Positions 53,910 to 64,000 of a stretch of DNA of 64,000 nucleotides are shown here, piece by piece (the first letter of the stretch is position 1; each line of letters begins with the position of its first letter). The notes below the pieces were generated by a model. The model had not been told where the DNA came from and ran no database searches. It saw only the letters and a program-made list of their open reading frames with translations. Both the position numbers and the translations under genes were made by a program. The stretch is from Pythium myriotylum (taxonomy: Eukaryota > Oomycota > Peronosporomycetes > Pythiales > Pythiaceae): contig JALJCQ010000013.1 in the NCBI GenBank assembly GCA_023091665.1, positions 2,604,001 through 2,668,000 on the forward strand. Direction: 5' to 3'.

Positions 53910-55298
53910 ATGGCCTCGCCGACCGCCGCCGAGCGGCGCTTCCTCGAGGTGCGTCGGGCTCGCTCTGTGCGCGACGACGGGAGACTGACGACCGCGCGCA
54001 GTGGCTCGAGGCCCACGGCGCCGCCTTCCCCAAGGTCCAGTGGCCCGCGACCACGCCCGCGGGACTGCGCGGCGCCACGGCGCGCACGTCCATCGCGCCC
54101 CTCGAGCCCATGGTCTGCGTCCCGCGGCGGCTCATGATCTCCGAAGAGACGTGCTGGGCCGACGCGGAGCTGCGGCGCGTCTACGAGGAGAACCGCGACG
54201 TCTTCTCGCGCGACGACCCCGTGATCGCGCTCTTCCTCGTGCGCGAGCTCGCCAAGGGAGACGAGTCGTTCTTCTCCCCGTACTTGAGCATCCTGCCCGA
54301 GGTTGAGACGGTCCAGGACTGGTCGCCCGCCGAGCTGGCGCAGCTCAGAGACCCGTGAGTGCGTGCGGGGGCGGCAAACGGCGAGGTCTCTAACTGTCTG
54401 CGTGGCAACAGCGCACTGGTCGAGGCCGCCGCTCGACGCGTCATGGAGGTCAAGGCGTTCTACAGCAAGATCATGCGGCGGCTCGAAGACAAGTACCCGG
54501 TACGCGGCGACTTCGCCGTCGTGTCTCTGCACTTATTCTCACGTGCGTGCATACCAGGGCTGCTTCCCCAGTGCAGAGTACACGTTCGAGCGGTTCCGCT
54601 TTGCGTGGAAGTCGATCCAGGCGCGCTCGTTCGGCCGGCGCCTGCCGTGGACGTCGCTCGTGCCCTTTGCAGACTGCCTCAACCACGCGAATGTCGCGAC
54701 CAAGTACGATTTCGACGTGGACGGCAATGGTACCTTCCGCTTGTTCCCGAGTGGCTCGACGAGCTACGAACCTGGCGGCGAGGTCTTCAACAGCTACGGT
54801 CGAAGGTCCAACTTCCATCTCCTGCTTGATTACGGCTTCGCGCTCGAGGACAACGAGTGGGACTACGTCGACATCGAGCTCCCACGCGACACGGCGAAGA
54901 CTATCGGGCGTCGGTTTCCGTTCCGTAAACGAGTTCGCGTTGAGCGACAGACGACGCTTGAAGCTCTCTTCCCTCGAACCATCTTTCCTCACGAGGCTCA
55001 GCCGAACAGCGCAGATGCCTTGTCCGGCGAGGCTACCGGCGAGCTCTCATCTCGTCACGACGTGCTGCGGTGGTTCCGAGCGCTCGTCATCGACGCCATG
55101 GAGCACTTCGAGGAAACTCTGGAGGAGGCCGAAGTGCAGCTTGTGGATGACCGTCTGACGGAGCGGCAGCGAATGGCCGTGGTCTATCGTGTGGGTCGGC
55201 TGCGGATCTTGAACCGCCTGCGCCAAGAACTCGACGAAGACCTGAGCGACGTTTGTGGGCTCACTGTCGCCGTTGGAGAAGTCAAGATAGACCGTTGA
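53910..55298 (+). CDS. SET-domain protein methyltransferase (SETD3/Rubisco-LSMT type)
   Basis: Lysine or histidine methyltransferase. Exons 53910-53948, 54002-54354, 54412-54499, 54558-55298; about 406 residues. The split SET domain is visible: GLRGATARTSIAPLEPMVCVPRRLMIS at the start, an insert of helices, WTSLVPFADCLNHANV (the NHxx motif), then GGEVFNSYGRRSNFHLLLDYGF (AdoMet-binding and catalytic Tyr region). A Rubisco-substrate-binding-like helical C-domain follows. Non-photosynthetic eukaryotes use this family on actin, eEF1A or ribosomal proteins; the target here is unknown. It shares a 107-bp divergent promoter with the RAP1-like gene. Confidence 0.9.
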
Positions 55299-55343
55299 AG
55301 CGCAGGAACTGTCGTAGGAAGTCCACGCCAAAATGAAAGTTGA

Positions 55344-55422
55344 TGCCACGGTGGCAATGGATACAGATTCGATTTCTGGTCACTGACCAGAAATCGACTG
55401 TCTGACCAGTGGTCAGACAGTC
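55344..55422. repeat. cluster of three single-base-centred palindromes
   Basis: Three odd palindromes lie in a row: 55344-55356 (6-bp arms, TGCCAC/GTGGCA around G), 55369-55397 (14-bp perfect arms around C) and 55396-55422 (13-bp perfect arms around G), the last two overlapping by two bases. The cores share TGACCA. They lie between the SET gene stop (55298) and the orphan gene start (55582). Possible cruciform, 3'-UTR hairpins or dimeric regulator sites. Confidence 0.85.
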
Positions 55423-55581
55423 AGACTCATCCTCGAGCAATCAAGCAGAAGCGATCGCGGACTTCGCGACCAATGTCTCTGGATGAAGTGACTTCCCGTT
55501 CGACAGCCCACGAGTGGAGGGCGCCAATCTGCGTGATGTCTCCTTCTGCGCTTTCATTCTCCACAGTGCAGCCTGCCCAGC

Positions 55582-56103
55582 ATGTCCCGCGTCGACGGCG
55601 TGACCGAGCTCCCGATCATCCTGCCCGTCGATAACAATGGCGTCGTGTGCCAGGCCGCCAAGAGTCCGGACAACCACACGGTTATCGTGCTCGTGACGCC
55701 GCAGAACGCTTGGGTCAAGCAGCTGCGCATCACGGCGCCCAACATCTTCGGCTACAAGCTCAAGTGCGGCGACAAGGCCGGCGAGCCCATGGACGGGCTC
55801 AACGCCAACATGAAGTGCAACAAGGTCGACCTGGGCGAGAACCGCGGCGGCGTTGCCATCCAGTTTCTTAAGCCCAAGATGTTCGGCATCAAGACCGACT
55901 ACGGCACGCTCACGCTTCCAGACTCACTACGAGGCCACACCGTCGCGTTCTTCTGGCCCAACGACGCCCCCGGAGACCACTGGAACATCTTCCTCGACAA
56001 CCTCACGCAGGTGCAGCACGCGGTCGACAAGGTCGCGGGCGTCGCGGCAGGTGTCGTGCAGGTTGGCACCGGCGCAAAGGAGTTCCTTAGCCTCTTCAAG
56101 TGA
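55582..56103 (+). CDS. orphan 173-residue protein
   Basis: Single exon, 173 residues, ATG at 55582 with the codon bias of its neighbours (strong third-position C/G), so coding status is likely. Not recognised. The first 130 residues alternate hydrophobic and polar residues in a beta-rich pattern (HTVIVLVTPQNAWVKQLRITA, GGVAIQFLKPKMFGIKTDYG, HTVAFFWPNDAPGDHWNIFL), suggesting a small beta sandwich; the last 35 form an Ala/Val/Gly-rich amphipathic helix (AVDKVAGVAAGVVQVG). No signal peptide, no Cys-rich effector pattern. It is preceded by the palindrome cluster. Confidence 0.65.
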   Translation: MSRVDGVTELPIILPVDNNGVVCQAAKSPDNHTVIVLVTPQNAWVKQLRITAPNIFGYKLKCGDKAGEPMDGLNANMKCNKVDLGENRGGVAIQFLKPKMFGIKTDYGTLTLPDSLRGHTVAFFWPNDAPGDHWNIFLDNLTQVQHAVDKVAGVAAGVVQVGTGAKEFLSLFK

Positions 56104-56294
56104 AAAAGTGGGTGGTGTTTCATGCCTACTTGACGAATTCAGTGACTTAAATTTGCGAATGAGTTCTTGTCGATATCTTCAACGGTGGCGTGCTGCCTTC
56201 CTGACTCTGACGTTATCGACGCGAGGTGTCCTCACGTAATGACCTTGCGGAAAAAAAGATGAGGTTAGAACGCCGCCTGCGACCTCGTTCAGGA

Positions 56295-56311
56295 GGGGGG
56301 GGGGGGGGGGG
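56295..56311 (+). repeat. homopolymer of 17 G
   Basis: An uninterrupted run of G after GGA at 56292-56294. Long G runs are rare in coding-dense genomes and prone to sequencing error; the exact length should not be trusted. Confidence 0.8.
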
Positions 56312-56401
56312 ATTTGCTGATGTCAAACAGATCTGATAAGATGACTAGAGCAGCATTGAACTTGACGTAGCATTGAGTTTTGGTTCCAGTAGAGGAGTTA
56401 A

Positions 56402-56836
56402 TTGGTCGCGCGAGGGTTTTCACAGCTCTCACGCACAAGCGCGAGGAGTTCCTCTTTCTTTTCCTCGGTTTCGAACGAGAACGAGCGTTTTTCTGCACTC
56501 ATTCAAATCCTGTCAGCATGGCGAAGGTACCGAACTCGCGAATCACCACATCTCACCGTCCACCCCCGTGCTCGTCGTGCCGAATACATGAAAAACGAAC
56601 GATTTCTCGTCGATCTTGTGGCTTTGAACGATCGAGTCCATGCGTTCGAACTAGGGAGCAAGACGTTTAGTCCCCACTGGAGTGCTACGTACAAATGGAT
56701 CACGTACCAGCAGTTGCAAATGAGGAGGGTTCCCTCCATCCGCATCTTCTTGTGTCTTCCACAAAACGAAGCGATATGGGCGATACGCGAGGAACCACGA
56801 CTGCAATCCACGACAACAGGTGAGCAAAATTAACAC
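56402..56836 (+). CDS. possible small gene or gene remnant
   Basis: A stop-free stretch of 144 codons without a good start at the 5' end; the first convincing ATG is at about 56588 and gives 82 residues (MKNERFLVDLVALNDRVHAF...). Composition is protein-like (Trp, Phe, Glu well spread; YKWITYQQLQ) but codon bias is weaker than in neighbouring genes. Could be the 3' exon of a degraded gene or chance. No family recognised. Confidence 0.22.
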
Positions 56837-56839
56837 AGA

Positions 56840-59800
56840 CTAATCAATGGCACGACGCACCCTGTAGCTTCGATCACTCTCTCCTTTCGACATGACAGTT
56901 CCGGCCCAAAGAGCCTGGTGGCGAAGGCGGAGGCGTCGCTTCGCTTCGAGCTCCTTCTCACCTCGCTTGCCTTGCAAATACACCTCACGTTCGCCTTCAT
57001 AAACATCAATAAGGTCCTGGTCTGTCGGCAAAGAAGTCACCAAGTTCCACACGACCTTGCGGAGGTGATTGCTAGGTGGTGTATCCTCGAAGAAAACGGC
57101 ACCAAATTCAGTCAACCCGAACACTAGAACCAGCCAGCGTCCCTTGATCATCGAGAGTACAACCACACCGACGACAAGCACGGCCAGTACCAACGCCGAT
57201 TTCCACGGATGAGTCCAGTTGAAAAGGTTCTCAATCGACGCAATCGTGCCGCAAGCACTGTCGATGTCGCTCTGGAGAGCTTTGATCGTGTCTTTGACTT
57301 TGGCAAATGCATCGAAGAGGTGCTGTCCAATCACCGTAGGTTTCTCTTTCTCGACAAAACTTTCGCACACCATCTCCGAGTATTCACGATCCACGTGAGG
57401 GATACGCTTTGCGTTCGTTGAAACGAGGGTGGACGCCATACGCCGGAGTTGGCCGCTACTATTTTGTCCAGATGACCGCTTGCTCTTGTTGCTGTTCTCG
57501 TGGGTGCGTAGTTCGATGCGTACTAGAAGCTCGTCACCATCAGATGTCTCACTGACAGCTGAGTCATTCGAGGGCTCTGCCGAGTTCAACCTGATTCGGA
57601 ACTCGTTGTTGGAGTCAGGTTTGGTGCGATAATCTTTAAGTGGGAGCACGCTACTTGCAACAATCATATCCGGAGATTCACGCGCCTCCCCGGTCAGAGA
57701 GAGACATAAGTCAAACCGAAGCTGACCAGGGAACAGTTTCCAGGGGGCAACATCGTCCCGCCCAGTAAAGTTCTTGCGACACGCTTGAGGAACTGGAAAA
57801 TAGAAAGCATGGTGATCCACACCACAGGACTCTTGAAGCACCGCGAACGGGTCTTCGGCTTGAGGCGATCGCCACGTTACACAACGTTCGCACTCACAAG
57901 AAGCTGCATTGTGGCGCCAGGAAACGTTGTAGTTTCGGAATGGAAACTCTTTTCTCTGCTTTTGCTGCGGAGGGGCGAGGGACGTGAGAGCAGTCGATGA
58001 AGATGGGGCAGTCATCTTCCAGACAGGTTTTCGCGATTTCTCTACAGGATGAGTCCACCCAACGATTGCTTCAGTGAAGGGAGAAGGCAAGTACTGGGTT
58101 TCTCCTTTCTTGAAACTGCGCTTGTTATCGTTCGGAAGGTAGGTCATCTTGACGTAGTAGTTTGCCTTGACAACAACATCTTTCAGCAAAGTCTGAGATT
58201 CGGTGATCTGCTTGTCAGTACGCTCAGAGATCACTGCTCCGTGGACAGCAACGAACAGATCAGCAATGGGGCGATAGAGCTTGAGGCGCTCTTCTTGCTG
58301 CAAGTCATGCTCCTCATAGTCGATCCAGCGGCGCTCCAAGTTGCCCTCCAGTCGGGAGTGTAGCTGGTAGAGCATATAGAGGATCACGCCCATCAAAATG
58401 TATGCACCGATGTGTTCGGCGTTGACCCAAATACATGAGGCAACAAATAAGCCGAAGCTCACACCAGATTTCTTCTTGTTTCGCCACGAGATAATGTCAG
58501 CGTACTCAGTATCAATCCACCGAATAGTTTTGATCGTCCGACCAAGCCGATCAATTGTGGCGCGAAGAGATTCGACACTGAACTCTTTCTCTGCAAGAGC
58601 AGCGGCAGCCGCGATTGTGGTCTCTTCTTCGGCACGAACCCGAAAGAGCTCTCGCTTGCTCTCCACGTACTCCATTGATATATGAGCAAACCCAAGTTTC
58701 TTCTTCTTTCCAGTGGAGCCCTTCTTCTCTCCGGGTGCAGTCAGTGCGAACCTGTCCTCATTTGGCAGTGTGGGGAGCACATCATTTACCAAGACGCCAC
58801 TCGACGAACTAGCTGACCCTCTGGGGCGGTTGTCGTCAGAGTCTTCAAGATCAAAGTCGTGAAGGGCGACCCGGAGTTTCTTCATGACTGGGTTAAAGCG
58901 TACAAAAGAATCCGCCTCGCGTTGAAGCAGCTGAAAGAGTGAAGTTCTAAGCTCTGCGATACATGTGTCCGAGTTGAAGTCAATTACCTCGATCTTCAGG
59001 CTTGCGTCTCGTCGACTGACTTTAAAGCAGACGCGTTCCATGTACATGGGATCTGCACTCTTGAGCACGGGGCTGGTTTCATACACAGTGTTGCCGAGCG
59101 TCAGACGACAGTACGTGTCACCATCAAATATGTTCTTGGCGTGCATGTTCGATGACGAATTGCACTGCTTGGAACAAAGATGCAGCCCATCGAAACGAAT
59201 GTACAATCGTCCGACTGCGTTGACGACATCGTCGTTAAGCACCTTGTAGGACACACCACGCTGTTTCACGTAGACTGCTACATCTTCGATGGGAGGCGCT
59301 GGTTCTGGATCATGTTTAGGTGATGCAGGAGACTTTTGGCCCTCACTGACCGCGTCGCTACCGCTTCGCTGGCGTTGTTTGCAAGGGCACTTCGTCATTG
59401 CTTTCATAATGCAAGCCTTATGCACATCGATCCCACATGTCTCGCAGCGATATCCCCATACATTCTTCAGCACGTTCACGATAACGCGATCACACGCAGA
59501 GCAAACTGGAATTGCGAGTCCAACGGATTTCAACTGATGCACACGAAACTTGTGCTCATTGCCAGTCGTATACTTTCCTTCGAGGGGCACAAACTTGATA
59601 GATAAAAGGACACGAGGCAAAGCTCCCCCTAGTGAATTGTTGTCACGAATCAGAGATTGGGCGCGCGCCGACAATGTATACCATCGCTTGGCTTCAACGT
59701 TGGGGTATCTCAAGAGGGGAGTCATATCGAGCAGACTGCAAGCTACCATGTCGTCCGATATGTAGTTGGAGTTCCAGATCTCGACTTCAAGGAGCGGAAT

Positions 59801-60981
59801 CGGTGTGATTGTGCTGTTGTACATGTGAGAGAACGTCATGGTGTTGTCGTGCATGCTCTTCCAGATCGGACTCTTGCCTCCGCTTTCAGCAGGCTTGGTC
59901 TGGATGGGCTCTTTCCAGGGTAGCAGTGATAGCTTCGCATAAGGCGCCTGTGTGCCCAATAACTGGGCACCCGGTAGGTCTGCAGCGCGATGCACCGTTA
60001 CATGGAACGTACCAGGGCGGTTCAGCTGGGATATCGACGTAGGTGACCCAATAAGCGCCTCTCGCGTAGTGATTTCGGGGTGCTGTGCGAGCACATCTGC
60101 GGTGAACTGCGCGCACCCGTTGTGGGTGACGACGCCGAGACCTGTATGACGCACCATCTTCTTGCCCGTAGCGTCGTCAGGCCACGACACATCGCACATG
60201 TCACACTTGTGTCCTATCGCATTCTCTTCTTCGTCCGTGAGTTCCACCACCGTGCCACTCTCGAAGACTGGGTCCACCTCAGGAAAGCTAGTGGGTTGAT
60301 GTCAGCAACCGGTCGAGCCCATGTCATCTCTTCGCAACCCACCGTTCCAGTAACTCGGCTTCTTCATCGTGAGCATTTTGCGTATCATCGAAAGTCTTCT
60401 GGATCATTTTGATTGTCGGATTCGCTGCCCCAATGCGCTTCAACTTGGATCTAGATGGTCGCATTGTCAGCATCAGAAACGTCAGTTTCCGCAACCCAAC
60501 ACGGCGCGAGCCACTCACAGTGCAGCGCCCAGCGACGTATGCTTGTTAGGCCCCATGATCTCTGCGGCGACCTGCGGGTCGCGTGTCGCAAATCTTTCGA
60601 TGAGCTTCTGGAGCTCCTCGCCCGAGCAGATGCGCACGACGTCCTTGTCGCCGATGTACTTGCCGATTTCGTCGCCTCTCGGCACGACGATGCCCGTGGA
60701 CTCGTTGAGGAAGTGCGTGTCGTGCTCCAGCGCCTCGGGCTCCATGTCCCACTCGCGCAGCAGCGTCTCGAGCGACTGCGTGCGGCTGCCTCGCACATTC
60801 CGCTTCTTGAGCCCCTCGCACAGCCTGCAGCACAAGATCGCGCGTGAGCTCCTCACGGGCGCCACCCCTTCCCCTCCCTTCACGCGAGCGCCGCTCCGTA
60901 CCAGAAGCTGACGCCGTGCGGGTCGTCGTTCTTCCCGCGCAGCGCCGTCGCCGCCTGCCGCACGCGCTGCCGTAGCTCCAT
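56840..60981 (-). CDS. large C1/C2-domain membrane protein (MCTP/ferlin-like topology)
   Basis: Exons 60902-60981, 60519-60824, 60343-60450, 56840-60287; about 1313 residues. N-terminus (MELRQRVRQAATALRGKNDD) and the next 170 residues are unassigned. Then a Cys-rich start CDMCDVSWP, a first C2 domain (GTFHVTVHRAADLPGAQLLG, LLEVEIWNSN), a C1-type zinc finger (HKFRVHQLKSVGLAIPVCSACDRVI, WGYRCETCGIDVHKACI), a second C2 (GRLYIRFDGLHL, SLKIEVIDFNSDT), a hydrophobic hairpin near residue 790 (FGLFVASCIWVNAEHIGAYILMGVILYMLY), a third beta-rich region, and a C-terminal hairpin (ALVLAVLVVGVVVLSMIKGRWLVLVFGLTEF) followed by TPPSNHLRKVVWNLVTSLPTDQDL. The paired hairpins resemble MCTP-type ER/plasma-membrane tethers. 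Lipid- and calcium-dependent tethering is inference. Confidence 0.8.
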
Positions 60982-61136
60982 CGCCCGTGGGGAACGACCG
61001 AAGATGATGGATGACGGTTCGGCTCGTTGCGCTCGTGATGATGGACGCAGTAATCGGGCACCCGGCTAAGTACGAGCTGGGTGGTTCTGGGTGGAACGAC
61101 GAGTTGAAGTTGTCGAGACGACGCAGCGGAGGGAAC

Positions 61137-61996
61137 ATGGACGTCATCTTCCGCCTGCTCTCGAGCGACGACGAGAGCGACGGCGACGCCGCCACGACGC
61201 TCGGCAGCCCCGTGCCGGCGGCGCAGACGCTCGAGTGGGCGTCGCCGCCTCCAGCGAGCGACCGGGCGCCCAGAGACGAGCCGGCGTGGACGCAGCGACG
61301 CAGCACGACGACGCTGCAGCAGCCCTCGCGAGTCGTCCCTCGCAGACCCAAGCGGCTCGAAGAGCTCTTCGCCGAGCCGTCTGTCCTCTCGGCGAAAGAA
61401 GGTGGGGGTGATTCTGTGGCTTGGCTCGAGTGTTATGCGGCGATGACTGCCACTGTCGGTGGTCGCAGGCGCCAAGGAGAAGGACCATGGCGACGAGGAC
61501 GCGAACCCGCTCACCCCGTCAGAGCCCAGCGAGCTGCTCCTCTCGCCTGCCTCGCAGCTCCATGTCTTGTCTCAAATCAGCGAGATGGCCGATAGTCGAG
61601 CAGCTCGAGCGCGGCAAGAGTTGAGCGCCCCGTCTGGCTTCCGACCCCCAGTCGGCGTCAGCGTGCCTCCACCGCGCCACGTCTGGGCACCTGCCCACGA
61701 GCAGACTCCGTTCCTCCCGCTTTCTCTGCCGCAAATGACATCGGCGTCAAAGCGAAGGCCGGCTGCGCCCAAGCCCCGTCCTCAGAAGAAGCAGCGGAGT
61801 GGGAACGAAGGCGTGCGCGCAGGGCTGCTCGCCGACGTGGCGACATGGGAAGTCTTCGAAGGTACGCCAACGCTGCGACTAGCAACTCCAGCGCCTCTTC
61901 GACCTCACGCGTACGCGAGCAGAACCCATCCTAGCTGGCGACGATGTCGACGACGGTGCATGGAGCTTTGATGAACTCTCGGACAGCGATTTCTGA
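61137..61996 (+). CDS. acidic/proline-rich protein of unknown function
   Basis: Exons 61137-61401, 61469-61861, 61935-61996; about 239 residues. Not recognised. Starts MDVIFRLLSSDDESDGDA, followed by Pro/Arg-rich disorder, RPKRLEELFAEPS, a Ser/Leu segment (LTPSEPSELLLSPASQLHVLSQISEM), a basic patch KRRPAAPKPRPQKKQR (likely NLS) and an acidic C-terminus AGDDVDDGAWSFDELSDSDF. Without the last splice the frame runs into an unrelated basic tail, so the 20-codon terminal exon is preferred. Acidic ends with a nuclear signal suggest a transcription- or chromatin-related factor; this is inference. Divergent from the C1/C2 gene across 155 bp. Confidence 0.6.
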
Positions 61997-62119
61997 AGAT
62001 CTGATATCCACTAAGAGAACCAATTTTGGGAGATTTAGCCGTCAACACGCGATTCGATTGGCTGAAATCCATATTGTTTTGGCGGGAACGGCGCCGTTCC
62101 CACCTGAGCAAAATCGAGC

Positions 62120-63866
62120 ATGGCGACGGCGAGCGAGCGCGCCGAGTCGCGGCGCAGCGCCGACGGCAGCAGCTCGGACGAGAGCGAGCCCGAGGAAGAC
62201 GAGATCGCGACGATCTCAGACGTGTTCGCCGATGTGTGTGTGGCTGTGGAGAGAGAGAGAAAGAGAGAGAGAGAGCGATGGTGACCGCCTGGGCTTGTTG
62301 CGCAGATGCTCTCGGCGAACGAAGACCTGCTGCTCGCCGCCGCCGACTACCAATTGGACAGCGACGTGCCTTCGATATTAGCGTACGCTCTGGCTCGCGA
62401 GCACCGTGCCCCGCTGATGCTGATGCTGTTTCTGGTAGGTACCAACGCATTCTGCACCGGAACCTCGTCGAAATGGCCGACTTTGTGGACTCGATCTTTG
62501 GCGTGTACAACAGGTCCACTCCAGCGGACCGCGCAGAAGATGAGGATGCAGCTGTGAGTGGAATCTGCCTGCTCATAAAAAGTCGTGGACTGACTCGAGT
62601 TCTTCAGGACGGAGAGGGCACTGCTCCCGGTGAACAAGATGATGGCTTCGATGTGGATTCACACGATGAAGTTAACGGCCATACGAGCGAAGAAGCAGCC
62701 GAGCCTATTGTGAAGAAGCGCCATCCGGAACGCATGCGCAGTTTGCTTATTGACCGCTTTCGGCTTGAGAATCGACGGAGGATGGAACAACGCTCAGCTC
62801 GCTTGTGGCGGAAGATGCGGCGGAAAGTGAGAGTTGAGGAGAGCGTTGGTGTAGCCATGACCCAAGCAGCTGAGCGGATAGCGCAAATGGCGGCCTCGGC
62901 GGCTGCAGTGCACTCCTCTGCGCTCGAGTTGACCCATCAACCCGCTCCATCGAACTCTCCCGCAAGTTTAACTCAACAGCCTGTTGTAGATGCGGCTACG
63001 TCAACGGATCCGGGCGTAGCGACCTCATTATCTCAGGAGTCATCAGAGGCAGATCTGACTCTGGATAAGCCAACTCAAAGCGTTGAAGCACCTGCTGGTC
63101 CGTCCGCGTCAACGACTCCGCTCTTAAGTTCGAGCCAGCCACAGCTGAGCGTGCCACCACTGCAGCCATCACTGCACCACCAGTTATCCCTCCCCCCTCC
63201 GAGGCCATCTTCAAACCCAGGCGGTGCGGTAATTATGCCGGCGAGCGCCGGGACCTATTCAAAGATCCCTTTACCGCCGATGGGATCGACGGCGCTCAAC
63301 TTGCTGTACCCGATTGGAGGGCCGCCTTTATTCCCTCCAAACCACATGTCGTCTGTCTGTGCTGACTGTGTGTCGCTACATCGCTCTGCTCACGAATGTC
63401 GGAGTGTCCTTAAACACATCACACCACCTCCGTCAGCACATCCGATGATGTTCAATGGACAAGCCATGTGGCCAATGCTCAACGGAGTCATCGCCGCCAG
63501 TATGACGCCTTCTCAGCCAGTGCGATCAGTTCAACCGCTACGACAACCACCACCTACACTGAGTAGGTGTTGCACACGATTTAAGTGTTGACGACTGGTT
63601 CATTTGCTCACGTCGAGTGTGTAGGCTCATCGTTTAAGAAAATGTGCGAAGACTGTAAAAAACACCACAAGAGCGTCCACTACTGCCGGAAAACGCTAGG
63701 GCACACAGCTCCTGAGTGGCTTGCAGGCGCAGACGCTGAGCAAAAGCCAAGGAAGCGAAGATCGCGGCGAAGGAAAGGTGATGCGACTGTGTCAACTCCT
63801 ACCACTCCCGAAAACACGTGTGAGGGGCGACCAACTGATCCGCCAATTGGCTTAAACGAAGTATAG
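62120..63866 (+). CDS. SS18/GIF-like (SSXT) protein with duplicated Cys/His motif
   Basis: Probable SWI/SNF-associated coactivator. Exons 62120-62221, 62306-62382, 62439-62553, 62608-63562, 63625-63866; about 496 residues. After an acidic start (SSSDESEPEEDEIATISD) the SSXT domain appears only when exons 2 and 3 are joined: MLSANEDLLLAAADYQ and ILAYQRILHRNLVEMADFVD, matching the family DYQ...YQ.ILHRNLVYLA pattern. A basic region (RMRSLLIDRFRLENRRRMEQR) and a long Pro/Ser/Gln-rich stretch follow. Two copies of a Cys/His motif end the protein: CADC...HRSAHECRSVLKH (63358-63416) and CEDC...HKSVHYCRKTLGH (63645-63704), then a basic KPRKRRSRRRK. Intron 1 holds a GA microsatellite (62249-62275). 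Confidence 0.78.
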
Positions 63867-64000
63867 CAAAGAAGTGTGGATTCGCGAGTACTCGACCGTT
63901 TATTGCGGCCTTCCATGTATGTTTTGGTGATGACACCTACTCGGTAAAAGCGAACAGCTATACAGAAGTCGAGGGGAGCACGTGAGTGGAAGTGGTTCTT

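Larger units (their letters stand above)
56104..56839. other. convergent intergenic region with weak ORF
   Basis: 736 bp between the stops of the orphan gene and the C1/C2 protein gene. It contains the G17 tract and one stop-free stretch described separately. Nothing else identifiable. Confidence 0.5.

Overview
The window looks like nuclear DNA of an oomycete (Stramenopiles; Phytophthora/Pythium-like). Reasons: about 31 protein genes packed into 64 kb; very short spliceosomal introns (about 50-75 nt, GTRNGT...YAG) that join reading frames cleanly; GC-rich coding sequence; a PX-domain myosin and a FYVE-SYLF protein; and an INR/FPR-like start motif before adenosine kinase. I see no rRNA, tRNA, CRISPR array, insertion sequence or transposon. 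Exon coordinates were worked out by hand from GT/AG, phase and family conservation and may be off by one base in places.

Layout. 1-7.3 kb: 3' part of an annexin gene, a small unknown gene, an ankyrin protein and a secreted GH2 beta-mannosidase. 7.6-15.8 kb (minus): a myosin with zinc ribbon and PX tail, a SAP/Tho1-type RNA-export protein and the spliceosomal WD40 protein PLRG1/PRL1. 16-22.4 kb (plus): mitochondrial 2-oxoacid dehydrogenase kinase, syntaxin-16-like SNARE and TANGO6/Rtp1. 22.5-31 kb: a CAMK-like kinase, an ANKRD13-type protein with an inserted GOLD domain, and an intronless Argonaute with a Gly/Tyr/Arg-rich N-terminus. 31-45.7 kb: three coiled-coil proteins, Mpv17-family protein, Mediator MED7, FYVE-SYLF protein, a nine-exon Kdo-transferase homologue, a two-RRM hnRNP and adenosine kinase. 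45.9-64 kb: organellar leucyl-tRNA synthetase, V-ATPase subunit d, DHHC acyltransferase, a RAP1-like BRCT/Myb/RCT protein, SET-domain methyltransferase, an orphan 173-aa protein, a large C1/C2 membrane protein, an acidic unknown protein and an SS18/GIF-type (SSXT) protein.

Genes alternate strands, so many pairs share divergent promoters of roughly 100-480 bp and convergent 3' ends only 30-300 bp apart. There is no operon-like pathway cluster. Loose themes are RNA metabolism (Argonaute, PLRG1, SAP protein, hnRNP), membrane traffic (syntaxin, TANGO6, FYVE-SYLF, V-ATPase, DHHC, ANKRD13-GOLD, C2 protein) and nuclear regulation (MED7, SSXT, RAP1-like, SET).

Most worth a second look: the full-architecture RAP1-like protein (52.2-53.8 kb), the Argonaute with Asn where the glutamate finger should be, the GOLD insertion in an ANKRD13 protein, the SSXT protein with a duplicated Cys/His motif, and a cluster of three single-base-centred palindromes at 55.34-55.42 kb.
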